This document shows, one piece after another, positions 1 through 10,591 of a stretch of DNA of 64,000 nucleotides. The stretch covers positions 137,593 through 201,592 of the forward strand of contig NMRB01000902.1 in the NCBI GenBank assembly GCA_002633025.1, in the 5' to 3' direction. Positions within the stretch are counted from its first letter, which is position 1; each line of letters opens with the position of its first letter. The DNA comes from Notospermus geniculatus (taxonomy: Eukaryota > Nemertea > Pilidiophora > Heteronemertea > Lineidae). The position numbers and the translations under genes are program-made. The notes under the pieces are model-generated. The model was not told the origin of the DNA. It made no database searches and was given only the letters and a program-made list of their open reading frames with translations.

Positions 1-474
1 ATTTCTGCAGGGGAGCCCTTAATTACACTGTGAACGGGTCTGGTAACAGTTGAGGAACGGAAAAATCACTGGTTTCCTCGCTGGTTTCCGAAAGTTTGAG
101 CGAAGAATGGGGTGAATTCGCGATCGACCGGCCACGTGCATCGCCATTTTGTCCATTCGGAGACCAAACCTGGGCGAATTTTTCTGTAACTCTCACCCGA
201 TTTTCATGATGGTAACGATTTTCAGGAGCACCAGGTGATTATCCCGAGGACCCACACACGTATAAACACAAAGCTGGGCGAAAAGCCCACAGAAAACGGC
301 AAAATGTGCGGCCCACCGGCAAATCCTTCGTTGAAAGCCATTAAAACATCGACTTCCGGCTTGGACCAAGGAAAACGGCAAAATGCGCATGCGCGAATTA
401 TCCATGGCAATGACCTAATTACGAAGTTTGATCTCATCTATTGGCATATATTAACAAACATGATGGCGTACACA
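1..474. other. Unassigned stretch at window start
   Basis: No supported gene. Open frames of 70-82 codons occur on both strands in overlapping frames and look like chance. The first bases may be the cut-off end of a repeat, because CTGCAG and CACTG motifs resemble the element that starts at 475, but this cannot be decided. Confidence 0.5.
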
Positions 475-761
475 CACTGTTAGAAATTACTGTAATAACT
501 TTACAGAAATTGCCTGCAGCAGAGTCCCCAGGACTTTCTGTAAATTTACATATGGTATGATTTATGTTTTCCTGTATTGGTTGGACTCAATTGGACTTTC
601 CATAATGATTCTTTCTGAGAGCAGTATGAAAATGTAGGCTAAGTTGGTCAGCCTCCAGTCAAGTCTCTGTTAACATTTGCCTAAGTCTGTAATTTTACAG
701 ATCCAGTACTGGGGACTCTGCTGCAGGAATTTTCTGTAAAATCCTGTTATTTCTAACAGTG
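475..761. mobile_element. MITE, 287 bp, CACTGTTAGAAAT ends
   Basis: The two ends are inverted repeats of about 55 bp, both reading CACTGTTAGAAAT and later CTGCAGCAGAGTCCCCAG from outside in. The interior has no open frame worth noting. The target duplication is unclear. The right end abuts the retroposon starting at 774. I infer a non-autonomous DNA transposon of unassigned superfamily. Confidence 0.75.
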
Positions 762-905
762 CAGAACAACCAGATTGTAAAGTTCCACTTGAAAAAGACC
801 CCGGTTGGGGTCGAAAATTCGTGAATTCTGGAGATTGACTTCTTGTTTATTATCATTTAGTGTGTCAATTTTGTGCTTTTTGTACTTGTAGTGCAGAACA
901 ACCAG
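758..905 (+). mobile_element. Short retroposon P1 with 16-bp target duplication
   Basis: The 16-bp direct repeat AGTGCAGAACAACCAG (758-773 and 890-905) flanks a 116-bp body, as expected for target-primed reverse transcription. The body carries the stem GACCCCGGTTGGGGTC, then GGAGATTGACTT, then a tail containing GTGTGTCAATTTTGTGC. Related pieces lie at 10423, 48647, 52300 and 56068. It resembles the 3-prime end of a LINE or Penelope-like element, but the parent is not visible here. Confidence 0.7.
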
Positions 906-1172
906 TGGTTAACAGTCATTTCAACGAGTGAGAGCAGCATAATTAGCGCAATAATATTACGCAATATATACATGTAGATCTATACCTGCGCACTGCGTAC
1001 ATGCAATGAGTAAACCGCTTCACTCACTCACCGCGAAACCGTACACGCCCCGTTGCAGGACCTCGAAATCTGCCTATATAATTCCACGTCAACGTCAACT
1101 TCAGCCGTTTCATCATCAACTCGTCATAGAAAGGCAAAATTGTTAGGAACTATAACTTCATTCGTCATCTTC

Positions 1173-1415
1173 TAAGAATTTTATCGTTCAGAAACCGTTA
1201 TACATGTACGTGTATATACCCTCTAAAATCCACTCAAAAAAAACGTCTGTCAAAAATCCACAGCGTTTCTGTTCGAAAATTCTCGCACATAAAAACAACC
1301 ATGCTAGCTAGACTGCACGCAAAATTTGAAACCTGTTGCTCCTTCAACAAATGAGATACAGCTGAAAATATTGCCAGACATGCATACACGGACATGCCAG
1401 ACAGTGTTGAAAGTA
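1173..1415 (+). repeat. Direct repeat DR-A, copy 1
   Basis: 243 bp starting TAAGAATTTTATCGTTCAG are repeated almost perfectly at 2207-2455, differing by a small CATGTA insertion and a few substitutions. The pair brackets about 790 bp containing a MITE and a partial tandem repeat. High identity suggests a recent duplication. No coding signal. Confidence 0.85.
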
Positions 1416-1418
1416 TAA

Positions 1419-1572
1419 AGGCCGTCTCACACGAGCGTTTTATCCGGCGTTTAGGCACGAAAACGCAGGACGTGCGTTCACACGGCGTCAACTATGCGCT
1501 AAATTGTGCGCTTGTCGGCGTTTTCAAAACGCGCTAGTTGACGCCGTACTTGGCGCTCGTGTGAGACGGCCT
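1419..1572. mobile_element. Class A (Harbinger-like) MITE, TAA duplication
   Basis: Flanked by TAA on both sides. The ends are perfect inverted repeats AGGCCGTCTCACACGAGCG, and the interior is also palindromic around GACGCCG motifs. 154 bp, no coding capacity. TWA target duplications with AG-starting termini fit non-autonomous PIF/Harbinger elements; the superfamily call is inferred from that pattern. Confidence 0.85.
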
Positions 1573-1776
1573 TAAAGCGATGTACTCGCGAGAGTTGAAA
1601 ATGAAATCTCGTTCAACTATCGCGACCTGCGATAGCTCCCCAATTTCATTCATAGCTGGCGGGATTCTTGAAACTGATCTCGTGTGATTTCTAGCACCTT
1701 TGAACCATCAAATTACGGTAAGGCGTACTCGTACCGCGCTTCCGACCGATGCTAGACCGATGCACTGCGTATTTAT

Positions 1777-2206
1777 AACTTATGACCTGCGGAACAGCGT
1801 ACGCAGCATAGTTGTTTTGGGCATGCCCAAAACTATGCTGCGTACTGACCGCACAATGCGCATGCTTCCGTACATAAAACTTACACAAACCGATTTAGAT
1901 GCATTTGAGGTCCGAATTGTGCGTACGAATGCGAATAAAATAAATTTAATGCGCAACTCATAAGGAATCTCGATACGCAGAAGTCTGGCTGTGACCGGGC
2001 GTTATCTTCCAAGCTCAACTTATGACCTGCGTAACCAAAATTTTCCGGCATACTGGGCCACACTGTGCGCATGCCTGCGTACATAAAACTTACACAAGAC
2101 GATTGAAATGCATATGTGGTGCATATTGTGCGTATGATTGCGTATGAAAAAAATGTCAATGCGCAACCCATAAGGAATTAGGATACGCAGAAGTGTGACA
2201 GGGCCT
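1777..2206 (+). repeat. Imperfect tandem repeat, two units (240 and 190 bp)
   Basis: Both units start AACTTATGACCTGCG, share CGTACATAAAACTTACACAA and GATACGCAGAAGT, and differ inside. Unit 1 contains a 45-bp imperfect palindrome (1800-1844) with arms TACGCAGCATAGTT that unit 2 lacks, so the palindrome is probably a later insertion or unit 2 lost it. Confidence 0.7.
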
Positions 2207-2455
2207 TAAGAATTTTATCGTTCAGAAACCGTTATACATGTACGTGTATATACATGTACCCTCTAAAATCCACTCCAAAAAAACGTCTGTCAAAAATCCA
2301 CAGCGTATCTGTTCGAAAATTCTCGCGCATAAAAACAACCATGCTAGCTAGACTGCACGCAAAATTTGAAACCTGTTGCTCCTTCAACAAATGAGATACA
2401 GCTGAAAATATTGCCAGACACGCATACACGGACATGCCAGACAGTGTTGAAAGTA
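2207..2455 (+). repeat. Direct repeat DR-A, copy 2
   Basis: Second copy of the 243-bp repeat at 1173. It starts right at the end of the tandem repeat and finishes before the unrelated sequence GGGTCACC. Confidence 0.85.
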
Positions 2456-2523
2456 AGGGTCACCTTTTGAACCAAACAACAAGGAGAACGCGATATGCTA
2501 ACAATTTCTTTCCAAGTCACTTA

Positions 2524-2750
2524 AGGGCACCGCACACTAGTGACTTTTCGAGCGATTTTCTAGGCGACCAGCCTTGCGACCACAGAAGCGACTGAACATA
2601 TTTTCAGTTTTTTTTAGTTTTTGTTGACTCGTTTGCGACAAATGCTTCCTTGGAAGATCAGTGATGTCGTGGATGACATCACTGATCGCAGGCGACGTAG
2701 TAGTCGCATCTGTAGTCGCCCCCATTTTAGTCGCAGGTGTGCGGCGCCCT
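2524..2750. mobile_element. Class A MITE, GCACACTAGYGACT family, copy 1
   Basis: TTA on both sides (2521-2523 and 2751-2753). The ends start AGGGC and share CCGCACAC. The centre holds a 32-bp near-perfect palindrome (2656-2687, arms GATCAGTGATGTC). Three relatives stand in a row at 40908-41645. Non-autonomous, Harbinger-like by its TSD. Confidence 0.85.
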
Positions 2751-2860
2751 TTAGAGCCAGCAGCACACCAGGTGATATCGCAAGGGGTCTAATCGCCGCG
2801 ACATGACTGACCTTCTCACCAGCCACCACAGTCTAGGCGATATCGGCTTTGGTATTATTA

Positions 2861-3282
2861 GTTGCGCTTCCACTACAAAAAAAGCCGGTATTTGTCCGCT
2901 CTTATTCTGCTTCCATTACAGAATTGCCGGGTTTAATAAATCCGGTTCTATTAAGTGCGGATCTATTTAGCTCGGATAGCATAGCCGATCATACTCCGAA
3001 TCTCGATGCGGATAAATTTTGTAGTGGAATGGCAATAACACCGGATCTATTTGTAGTATTATGCTCGGCTACAGGNGGATAAATTTTGTAGTGGAATGGC
3101 AATAACACCGGATCTATTTATAGTATTATGCTCGGCTACAGGTGGCTCCACGGTCGCTTGCGACTGTGCATGACCTATCCAAACTAAATAGATCCGCACT
3201 TAATAGAACCGGACTTATTAAACCCGGCAATTCTGTAATGGAAGCAGAACAAGGCCGGCTTTTTTTGTAGTGGAAGCGCAAC
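2861..3282. mobile_element. Foldback element K1 with assembly overlap at N
   Basis: The ends are inverted repeats GTTGCGCTTCCACTAC followed by RAGCCGG. Inside, 3010-3075 and 3077-3142 are the same 66 bp with one mismatch, separated by the single N at 3076. That is most simply an unmerged contig overlap. A decayed relative lies at 14611-15222. Confidence 0.75.
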
Positions 3283-3406
3283 TATTGTTTGAATTGGTGA
3301 TCATCGCTGGCGAGAGGATTCCACGCATCGCTGTCCAAGTTGAAATAGCACAAAAATTGTAGCTGCAATTTTTGTGGGAAATGAACAGATTCTAACTTTT
3401 AGCTCA

Positions 3407-4348
3407 TCGATGGTGCAGCGTCCGCGGCGTCGTCAGTCGTCGTCGTCGCCCGTTAGCAGGGCACGTTTCGTAACCGCGAGGGCTATTGACCTGAACCTTT
3501 GTACATATAGACCGCTAGGTCAGATGACCATACCGAGTTTCGGTCCTTTTTGATTTTTGGCTTGGCCACTAGGTGGCCAAAAACGTGCAATAACTCCTAA
3601 ACTACTGGCTGGATCATCTCCAAATTTTTATCATAGGTACATCTAATAACGATACACGGCATACCTGACGGGTTTTTGATTTGACGTAAGGTCACAAAGG
3701 TCAAAGTTAAAAATTCTGCCATTTGATGGCGTGTTTGGTGGCTATTTGACCTAGAGTATTCTAACTTTGTGTGTTTATGTATCTAGCTCCCGTCTGTCTG
3801 TTCAGCAAATTTCAGCCCGATTCTACCTTAAACATGGCTGCCAGGCGGCCATCTTGGGAAATGGATTTTGGCCCGTATCTCATAAATTATTGCACCTAGA
3901 ATGTTTTGACGTTGAAATTGTAGGTACCCTTTATGAGTACATCTAATTTTGAACCTTTTTGACTTCAAATATGGTGGCCAGTCGGCCATCTTGCAATCGT
4001 GATTCAGCCAATATCTCATGAAGAAGAGCAGCTAGAATGTTGTATCTTGGTATGAATATGTACCAGGTACCCTATACAAGGTACGTACATACATGTAATA
4101 TAAGGAATATACATGTACATATATCCAGGTACCCTATATAAATGCACCAAACTTCAGCCGGATTGGACTTCGTATATGGCCGCCAGTCGTCCACCTTGAA
4201 AAATATAATTGCCTCATATCTTATAAACAATACCACAAAGAATGTTCTAAACCTATTATGACGTTACCCTGGAACATATTGACTTGACACTTGTTCGTTC
4301 TTCTGGTACATTCACCCAGGTGAGCACATGGTCCACGGACCATTTCAT
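3407..4348 (+). repeat. Dispersed repeat R1, copy 1 (about 940 bp)
   Basis: Begins TTTTAGCTCA, then a GTC-rich stretch, GTTAGCAGGGCACGTTTCG and CTATTGACCTGAA. The middle contains modules centred on GGCCGCCAGGCGGCCATCTT-like sequence followed by AATATCTCAT (at about 3834, 3969 and 4174). It ends GTGAGCACATGGTCC-ACGGACC-ATTTCAT, where GGTCCRYGGACC can form a small hairpin. Copies at 28737, 42432, 51047 and 63263. No coding frame. A Helitron-type element is possible but unproven. Confidence 0.8.
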
Positions 4349-4470
4349 GTTCAATAAATTGATGCAGTTTAAAATCATTTTACATTGATAGCAATATTTT
4401 AGTTGCCAGAAATAGCGCGCAAGAAATTGCTTGTCAAATTTCTCGTGTAAACAACCTTGATACCCAACAT

Positions 4471-5061
4471 TAGCGAGGTTTAGCACCTATCCGACTCCGG
4501 CTTCAACTGTCAGAATGAATTGCAGTCGGCTGTACATGTAGACTACTTGATAAAAACGATTGGACTCCTTGATAAAAACGATTTGACAGACGTTTGCAAA
4601 TTGTAAAATGCCGTAACTTTGTGGCAGAATAATTTTGACTCGTAATCGGAAGTGCACATAAATCGCAAATACATGTATTTCGTGCTTCAAGACGTAACGA
4701 CTAGGGTTACAACTTCAATATTCATTATTTATCCGCACTTCCGATTTAAGGCCCGTTTCCACTATAGCGGATTCCGCCGTGTCTTGCGGCGAGCGGATCG
4801 GTTTTCACAGGCATTGGGATAATCAATAGGCCATTGTATTGTTAAACCATCGAAGGATTATCCAAAGCCCTGTGAAAACCGCACCGCTCTCCGGAAACCG
4901 CGGCGGAGTCCGCTATAGTGGAAACGGGCCTTTACAAGGCCAAATTTTTCTGCCTTCAATTTATGGTGTTTGACGAATTGAAAACCTCTATCAAGTCATT
5001 TTTATCAAGGATGTCATTCTCATAGTTGAAGTCGGGGTCGGAAAGGTGCTAAACCTCGCTA
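4471..5061. mobile_element. Class B foldback (GCGAGGTTTAGCACC), hosting a nested MITE
   Basis: Ends GCGAGGTTTAGCACC are inverted and flanked by TA. The arms extend over 200 bp (CCGACTCCGGCTTCAACT on the left, its complement on the right). A class A MITE sits inside at 4749-4931. The relative at 55175-55570 lacks that insertion and serves as an approximate empty site. Confidence 0.8.
4749..4931. mobile_element. Class A MITE AGGCCCGTTTCCACT, nested
   Basis: TTA on both sides. Inverted ends AGGCCCGTTTCCACTATAG. 183 bp, with TTTTCACAGG near the middle. Family members at 9730 and 17103. Insertion into the class B foldback is supported by the related copy at 55175, which continues uninterrupted across the corresponding site. 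Confidence 0.88.
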
Positions 5062-5817
5062 AAGACGTAAACGTACGAAAAACGTGTACTACTTTTTCTA
5101 TTGGGTTAATTCGTCTTAAGCTGTGATCATTGACAGTTGTCCCCGCATAACGAGACTCAAAACAAGGCTAATCCGGGAGTTTATCAATACAACACATGTT
5201 TATCGCTGTTCCCTTTCTTACAGCGGTTTCATTTCACCACAGAGCTGATGCTGTTATACCGATAAAGGCCGTGTAACGTGCCTGTTAACATGTATAAGGT
5301 ATCAGAGATCGTAGCTCTCGAAGGGCAAGAAGCGACCAATTCAAGGCAGAAAAATGTAGAAAAAGTAACAACTCGTGTCGTGGGATTGTGATACATTCAA
5401 GACGAAAAAAAAAAGAAAAAAAAACGAAAAACGAGATAAACATTGCTATTTCCTCTTTAAAGCCTCACTGTATTGAATTCAGAAATTGCTCCGACGTTAG
5501 TGTAGTGTAAAATGTACTATGCTCTATCTGAATGCATAGAGCTCTGCATGCAGTTGTTTCGTTGTGTTCAGAAAACTAGGGCTTGATTCTTTGAAATCAT
5601 TTTGGGGACCTTCACGAGGCTATATAAGACCTCTACCTGCACTCTCCTAACACTTTGAAAATGTCGTAAAATTCAATACTGTGAGGCTTTAAACTTTTGT
5701 ATTACATCATAACCTACATTGTGCATTGTACAATGAGTCGCTTTCGTTGGTCTTATAGTCACCAGAGCCAAGTTAGCTTGTGTTTTCTTACTATCAGTTG
5801 TACATGTAGTTTTGGAC
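5062..5817. other. Unassigned stretch with A-rich run and TATA-like motif
   Basis: Contains an A-rich run (about 5404-5430). A TATA-like CTATATAAG at about 5621 is followed 25-30 bp later by pyrimidine-rich sequence, as in a core promoter. No convincing exon follows, so I do not call a promoter. Confidence 0.35.
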
Positions 5818-6018
5818 AAGAAAAAATCAAAACACCTCTATTCAGAAGAAGAAAAATATGGAAAAATACTTTTCACTCCAACGCTCAAACTGACATTATT
5901 CCTGTCCTCTGCCAGTTTCCTTCCTCCGGAAGGCATTACGCTTTGTTTCGTTCGCTGTGTAAGCCTAGCAAGAAAGAACCGTGGCGAGATTGAGGGCCAC
6001 GCCTAAACTACGGTATTA

Positions 6019-6167
6019 GGGAGGTTTAGAAATCAAACGCTAAACGTAAACGTAAACGACAACGCTATTTTTGTACCGAAAATGCAATATAAAATCTGGT
6101 GAATGTGTAGTATGAAAAATAACGTTGTCGTAAGGTTTACGTTTATCGTTTGATTTCTAAACTTCCC
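6019..6167. mobile_element. Class B MITE T2, copy 1
   Basis: TA flanks. Inverted ends GGGAGGTTTAGAAATCAAAC with arms continuing through CGTAAACG. The loop carries TTTTTGTACCGAAAATGCAA and GTGTAGTATG, conserved in all copies (8041, 23745, 24026, 27336, partial 6713). Confidence 0.88.
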
Positions 6168-6290
6168 TATTGTCAGACACTACTAAACGTTCCGCATCCT
6201 TGTCAGATTTCGGAATTAGAGTCAACTACACGTATGTGCGGCTGCTTTTCATTCATTTTCCGACGACAGCAGCTACGCACACTACAGTAA

Positions 6291-6377
6291 CAGGGTGGGC
6301 CAGAGAAAGTGTCCCTGGAACAATAGCACTTCTATTGTTTCCCTATTCTTCGAGGGAAACTTTCTCTGACCCACCTT
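6291..6377. mobile_element. Mini mariner-like MITE (CAGGGTGGGCCAGAGAAA), copy 1
   Basis: About 87 bp with inverted ends CAGGGTGGGYCAGAGAAA and two internal CTATTSTTYCCCTATT-like stretches. The complete form is at 57306-57394 with TA flanks. CAGGGTGG ends and TA flanks fit a Tc1/mariner MITE. Confidence 0.75.
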
Positions 6378-6712
6378 GAAACTCCTCCCGCAGTTTCAGA
6401 CCGCTACCCACTACGTTACCCGCGCTCTGAAATTGCTTCAGTTGATGCGATCCTCAGAGTATCACTAATAGACGGCGTTAGCTGTCCGATTCGGAGAACC
6501 CCCTCTTGGAATCTGCCTCGAGCATGAACATACAATGACATTTTGTACACGTATCTTAGCCAATCAGAAAGTGTGTTACGGCGGCGTCGGGTAAGCATGT
6601 TAAAAGTGTGATGATGGCTTATGATTGGATCCCTCGTCAAACTGCGCCGTCTATTGATGATGCGGCACGTTTGGCGCCAATCATACCAGTGTTTAGTGGG
6701 TCTATACCTATG

Positions 6713-6822
6713 GCCAACGTTATTTTTGTACCGAAAGTGCAATATAAAATCTGGTTAATGTGTAGTACAAAAAATAACGTTGTCGTAAAGTTTACGTTTA
6801 TCGTTTGATTTCGAAACCTCCC
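6713..6822. mobile_element. Class B MITE T2, truncated copy
   Basis: Keeps the loop (TTTTTGTACCG) and the right arm ending AACCTCCC before TA. The left arm is missing; the sequence changes to block A DNA at GGCCAACG. The same site in copies B and C of the block lacks it. Confidence 0.8.
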
Positions 6823-7424
6823 TATTGTAACATACATGAACATCTTCGTCTGTGCCTGTGATCTGAGGACAAAGAAATCATCTTTAGTCAGAGGCAAGTG
6901 GACCGACATAGCATTGACATTTTGAGATACTAGTATCCTGTAGACAACAGGGTTATGTACATGTACATGTACAAGCCGCTCCTCGAGCCAGTTTCTTTTT
7001 CGCGTACGTTCCTCTGTACCTCTGTTCGCCGCAAACCACGGCGGAATCCGCTGTTGGGGAAACAGGCCTTTAGGAAACCAAGGAGAGTTGCCCAGTTTCG
7101 TGGAGGAACGTCGTACGTATAGGTGGAATCTCCATGAATGTACGTCAGAAAAAAATCATCGCCTTCAGAACTCTCCACAGCGATCAGCACCAAACGGTCG
7201 GGAGTTCCTCTCAAGTAGAGAAGCCCCGCGAGTTCTCATCTTATTCCAAACACTTACCTAAAGTTGATGGGGCGGCGGTTGTTGAGGATAGGATTGCAAA
7301 AATCCACGTCAGCAGTATACGACTCGATTGGGTAATGGACATTTTCTTTACTCTGAAAAATATAAAGAAGGAAATTCTCCATTACGTTTCTTTATATCAA
7401 ATTGGTTTGTGGCCTCTTTGCAGG

Positions 7425-7837
7425 GTTGTGTTCTCCTTGTTTAAGAAAGCTCCATTCATGTTTCTCATTTGCTGTGACATCTTGATCATTTTATATAAGT
7501 AAGAGAGAAGTCCAGAATTGATTTTGTTCTGGACTTCTTCTGTTTCCTTTACATTTTGTCTACATTTTAGAAAACTGGTGTAATTTATCGACTCAATATT
7601 CTACTTCTAAATGTGTGGCGGGCTATGAAAACCCGTCGGATGTCGCTGAGTGATCAAAAAGGGCTGCAGATTACCTGTGCATTGATCTGTTACTGTTTAC
7701 CTATTATGAAGTACATTTCAGCTACTGAAATATGCGTGTTCACCAATGCATTTACACTTTCCTAAAATGCAACATCCGACGGGTTTTCCTGGACTGTCTG
7801 ACAATATTCATGTCATCACATCGCCAACTGTCCTTTT
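7425..7837. other. Unassigned stretch with two hairpins, ending at an N
   Basis: Hairpin AGAAGTCCAGAA with its complement at 7506-7540. A small inverted-repeat unit at about 7627-7787 has arms AAAACCCGTCGGATGT. The N at 7838 is exactly where block B begins. Confidence 0.5.
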
Positions 7838-8040
7838 NAAGAAAAAATCAAAAGCGGCCTATTCAAAAGAAAAATATAGAAAAAATACTTTTCACTCCAA
7901 GCTCAAACTGACGTTAATATTCCTGTCCTCTGCCAGTTTCCTTCCTCCGGAAGGCACCAGGCTTTGTTTCGTTCTGTTCTGTAAGCCTAGCAAGAAAAAA
8001 CCGTGGCGAGATTGAGAGCCACGCCTAAACTACGGTATTA

Positions 8041-8183
8041 GGGAGGTTTAGAAATCAGACGGTAAACGTAAACGACAACGCTATTTTTGTGCGGAAAATG
8101 CAGTATAAAATCTGGTGAATGTGTAGTATGGAAAATAACGTTGTCGTAAGGTTTACGTTTATCGTTTGATTTCTAAACTTCCC
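8041..8183. mobile_element. Class B MITE T2, copy 2
   Basis: TA-flanked GGGAGGTTTAGAAATC inverted ends with the family loop. It occupies the same place in block B as 6019-6167 in block A, so the insertion predates the block duplication or the haplotype split. Confidence 0.88.
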
Positions 8184-8304
8184 TATTACCAAACACTACT
8201 AAACGTTTTGCATCCTTGTCAGACTTCGTAATTAGAGTCAACTACATGTAGGGCTATGTGCGACTGCTTTTCATTCATTTTCCGACGACAGCAGCTACGC
8301 ACAC

Positions 8305-8354
8305 TACAGGGTGGGCCAGAGAAAGTGTCCCTATTGTTCGAGGGAAACTTTCTT
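8305..8354. mobile_element. Mini mariner-like MITE, truncated copy
   Basis: Left end TACAGGGTGGGCCAGAGAAA and about 45 bp survive. The right end and flanking bases present in block A are deleted. Confidence 0.65.
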
Positions 8355-8465
8355 CAGTTGATGAAATCCTCAATGTATCATTAATAGATGGCGTTAGCTG
8401 TCCGATTCGGAGAACCCCCTCTGGGAACCTGTCTCGAGCATGAACATACAATGACACGTGTCTAA

Positions 8466-8595
8466 AGGTATCGGGCCACTTGGGCGTTTTGCGCTGCGTG
8501 ATGCGTCAAATCTTTTGTTATTTTCCGCCGTTCTGCTTCCTAACAAAAGATTTGACGCATCACGCAGCGCAAAACGCCCAAGTGGCCCGAGACCT
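8466..8595. mobile_element. Class A MITE with near-perfect 55-bp arms
   Basis: TAA on both sides. Inverted ends AGGTMTCGGGCCACTTGGGCG; arms continue through GATGCGTCAAATCTTTTG around a short spacer. Absent at the matching site of block A. 130 bp, non-coding. Confidence 0.88.
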
Positions 8596-8598
8596 TAA

Positions 8599-9011
8599 AG
8601 GGCGGTTTGCACTAGGTCGCAGCAAGTTGCAAGTTGCTGCAACCTGCAACTTGTGGCAGTCTACCTTTGACGTTTACACATTGCAACATCCAGTGCGATA
8701 AGTTGCAGAAGTTCGCAACAAGTTGCAGGAATTTTGGCGGGAATCCTTTGTTCGGCAGCCATTTTGGCTTTAGTAGACGTCAAATTATTTTTTGCTGTAT
8801 TCTCATTGGCCAGCGACGTGCAATTTGTTGCAACTTCACCAGAAAATAGGATCTGGATCCTAAATTTTCAACAAGTTGCAGTAGGTAGTTGCAACAAGTT
8901 GCATGCCCGTTTACAAATGCAAGTTTGGTGAAATTTTTAGTCTCATCAGGTTTATGCAGCAAGTTGCATATGAAAAGTTGCATATGAAAAGTTGCATGTG
9001 TAAACGGCCCT
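8599..9011. mobile_element. Class A MITE packed with AGTTGCA repeats
   Basis: Ends AGGGCNGTTTRCACWNG are inverted; flanks are TAA (shared with the preceding MITE) and TTA. The 413-bp body holds at least 15 GTTGC or GCAAC words, concentrated near both ends. Such subterminal repeats could be transposase or accessory-protein binding sites. Absent from blocks A and C. Confidence 0.82.
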
Positions 9012-9463
9012 TTAGCCAATCAGAAAGTGTGTTACGGCGGCGTCGGGTAAGCAGGTTAAACTTGCGATGATGGCTTATGATTGGATCCCTCGTCAAATAG
9101 CGCCGTCTATTGATGATCCAGCATCTTTCGCGCCAATCATACCAGTGTTTAGTGGGTCTATACCTATGACTAACTGAACACTGGGGACGAGTGTACGCAC
9201 ACTACGTCCAACTCACTACATGTATATTGTGTCTCACTATATTGTGTCTGTGATCTGACGACAAGGAAATCATCTTTAGTTAGAGGCAAGTGGACCGACA
9301 TATAGCACTGGCATTTTGAGATATCCTGTAGACAACAGGATTATGTACAAGCCGCTCCTCGAGCCAGTTTCTTTTTCGCGTACAGTACCTCTGTATACGT
9401 GCAACTCACCTGTGAGCCTGGGGCAGACATTTTTTATGTGTCACTCGTCAAGGTGTAACTGTA

Positions 9464-9726
9464 AAGTGCTTTTCAGAATGTCCAGTCATTTTTGCACTCA
9501 TTTTACCTTGCAATGGAACCTAACCACAAACCACAAATGGGCCAGTTATGTGTGCATTATTGCATGATTATCTTGAATCAGAGTACAGACCTGAACAAGG
9601 TCCTATTAGAAGTCGGTCAACCGTGAATTGACATGCACACGTAATTGGCCCATTTGTGGTTTGTGGTTAGGTTCCATTGCCAGGTAAAATGAGTGCAAAA
9701 ATGACTGGCCATTCTGAAAAGCACTT
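9464..9726. mobile_element. TA-flanked MITE with AAGTGCTTTTCAGAATG ends
   Basis: Inverted arms of about 45 bp (AAGTGCTTTTCAGAATG, then CAGTCATTTTTGCACTCA) plus an inner pair with ACCACAAACCACAAATGGGC. TA on both sides. Class C-like. Abuts the class A MITE at 9730. Confidence 0.8.
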
Positions 9727-9729
9727 TAA

Positions 9730-9911
9730 AGGCCCATTTCCACTACAGCGGATTCCGCCGCGGTATGCGGCGAGCGGAGTGGTTTTCACAGGATTGGGAT
9801 AAATTAACACGCCATGTATTGTTGAACCATCGAAGGATTATCCAAAACCCTGTGAAAACCGTACTGTTCGCCGCAAACCGCGGCGGAATCCGCTATAGCG
9901 GAAACGGGCCT
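9730..9911. mobile_element. Class A MITE AGGCCCRTTTCCACT, copy 2
   Basis: Same family as 4749-4931. Ends AGGCCCATTTCCACTACAG and its near complement; left flank TAA, right flank TTA. Block A keeps only the right part of a related copy (about 7028-7075). Confidence 0.83.
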
Positions 9912-10405
9912 TTAGGAAACCAAGGAGGGTTGCTCAGTTTGCTGGAGGAGCGTCGTACGTATAAGTGGAATCTCCATAAATGTACGTCTGCAGAAAAAAA
10001 TCATAGCCTTCAGTTCTCTCCGCAATAATCAGCAACACCCTATCGGGAGTTTCTCTCAAGTAGAGAAGCTCCCCAAGTTCTCATCTTATTCCAAACACTT
10101 ACCTAAAGTTGATGGGGCGGCGGTTGTTGAGGATAGGATTGCAAAAATCCACGTCAGCAGTATACGACTCGATTGGGTAATGGACATTTTCTTTACTCTG
10201 AAAAATATAAAGAAGGAAACTCTCCGTTATGTTTCTTTTTATCAAATTTGGTTTATCACATCTTTGCAGGCTTATTTGACTTTTTAAGCCCGGATCTCCA
10301 TTCACTTTCCTCACTTTCTGTGACGTCTGTTTTGATATTGCTCTGGACTTCATGGCCCATATTTTCAAAGCTGTTCTATCCGAAACCTGTTTGAACAAAA
10401 ATCTG

Positions 10406-10591
10406 TTCCAACATAAGAAGCAAAGAGAAGGCGAGCACAAAAATCGACACACAATATATGATAAAGCAGTCGTTTCTGAAATCTACTGTGGAAAATTGCC
10501 AGCCTGAAGAAGACCCCGGTTGGGGTCGAAAATTTGCAAATACTCTTGAAATGGACTTTATATACATTATCAATTTCCAACATAAGAAGCA
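10406..10591 (+). mobile_element. Retroposon P2 with 17-bp target duplication
   Basis: TTCCAACATAAGAAGCA occurs at 10406-10422 and 10575-10591. The 152-bp body has GCACAAAAATCGACACAC upstream and GACCCCGGTTGGGGTC downstream, so the tail motif of P1 is here inverted at the 5-prime side. That could reflect 5-prime inversion during reverse transcription. Confidence 0.75.

Larger units (their letters stand above)
5818..7424 (+). repeat. Duplicated block, copy A
   Basis: About 90 percent identical by eye, in order, to 7839-10270. Shared landmarks include TTCCTTCCTCCGGAAGGCA, CCAATCAGAAAGTGTGTT, GCCGCTCCTCGAGCCAG and AAATATAAAGAAGGAAA. Copy A has a truncated class B MITE near 6713 that B lacks, and lacks three MITEs that B has. 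No coding frame is conserved between the copies beyond short chance frames. Confidence 0.85.
7839..10270 (+). repeat. Duplicated block, copy B
   Basis: Second copy of 5818-7424, lengthened by MITEs at 8466-9011 and 9464-9911. It begins on the first base after a single N. It may therefore be the other haplotype of the same locus rather than a true duplication. Its mini mariner-like MITE is truncated compared with copy A. Confidence 0.8.

Noticed and set aside
3407-4348. LTR retrotransposon
   Set aside because: R1 copies have no TG...CA ends, no primer binding site and no coding interior; left and right ends are not direct repeats.
5600-5760. Promoter with CTATATAAG
   Set aside because: No supporting exon, and the following frame runs into the duplicated block.
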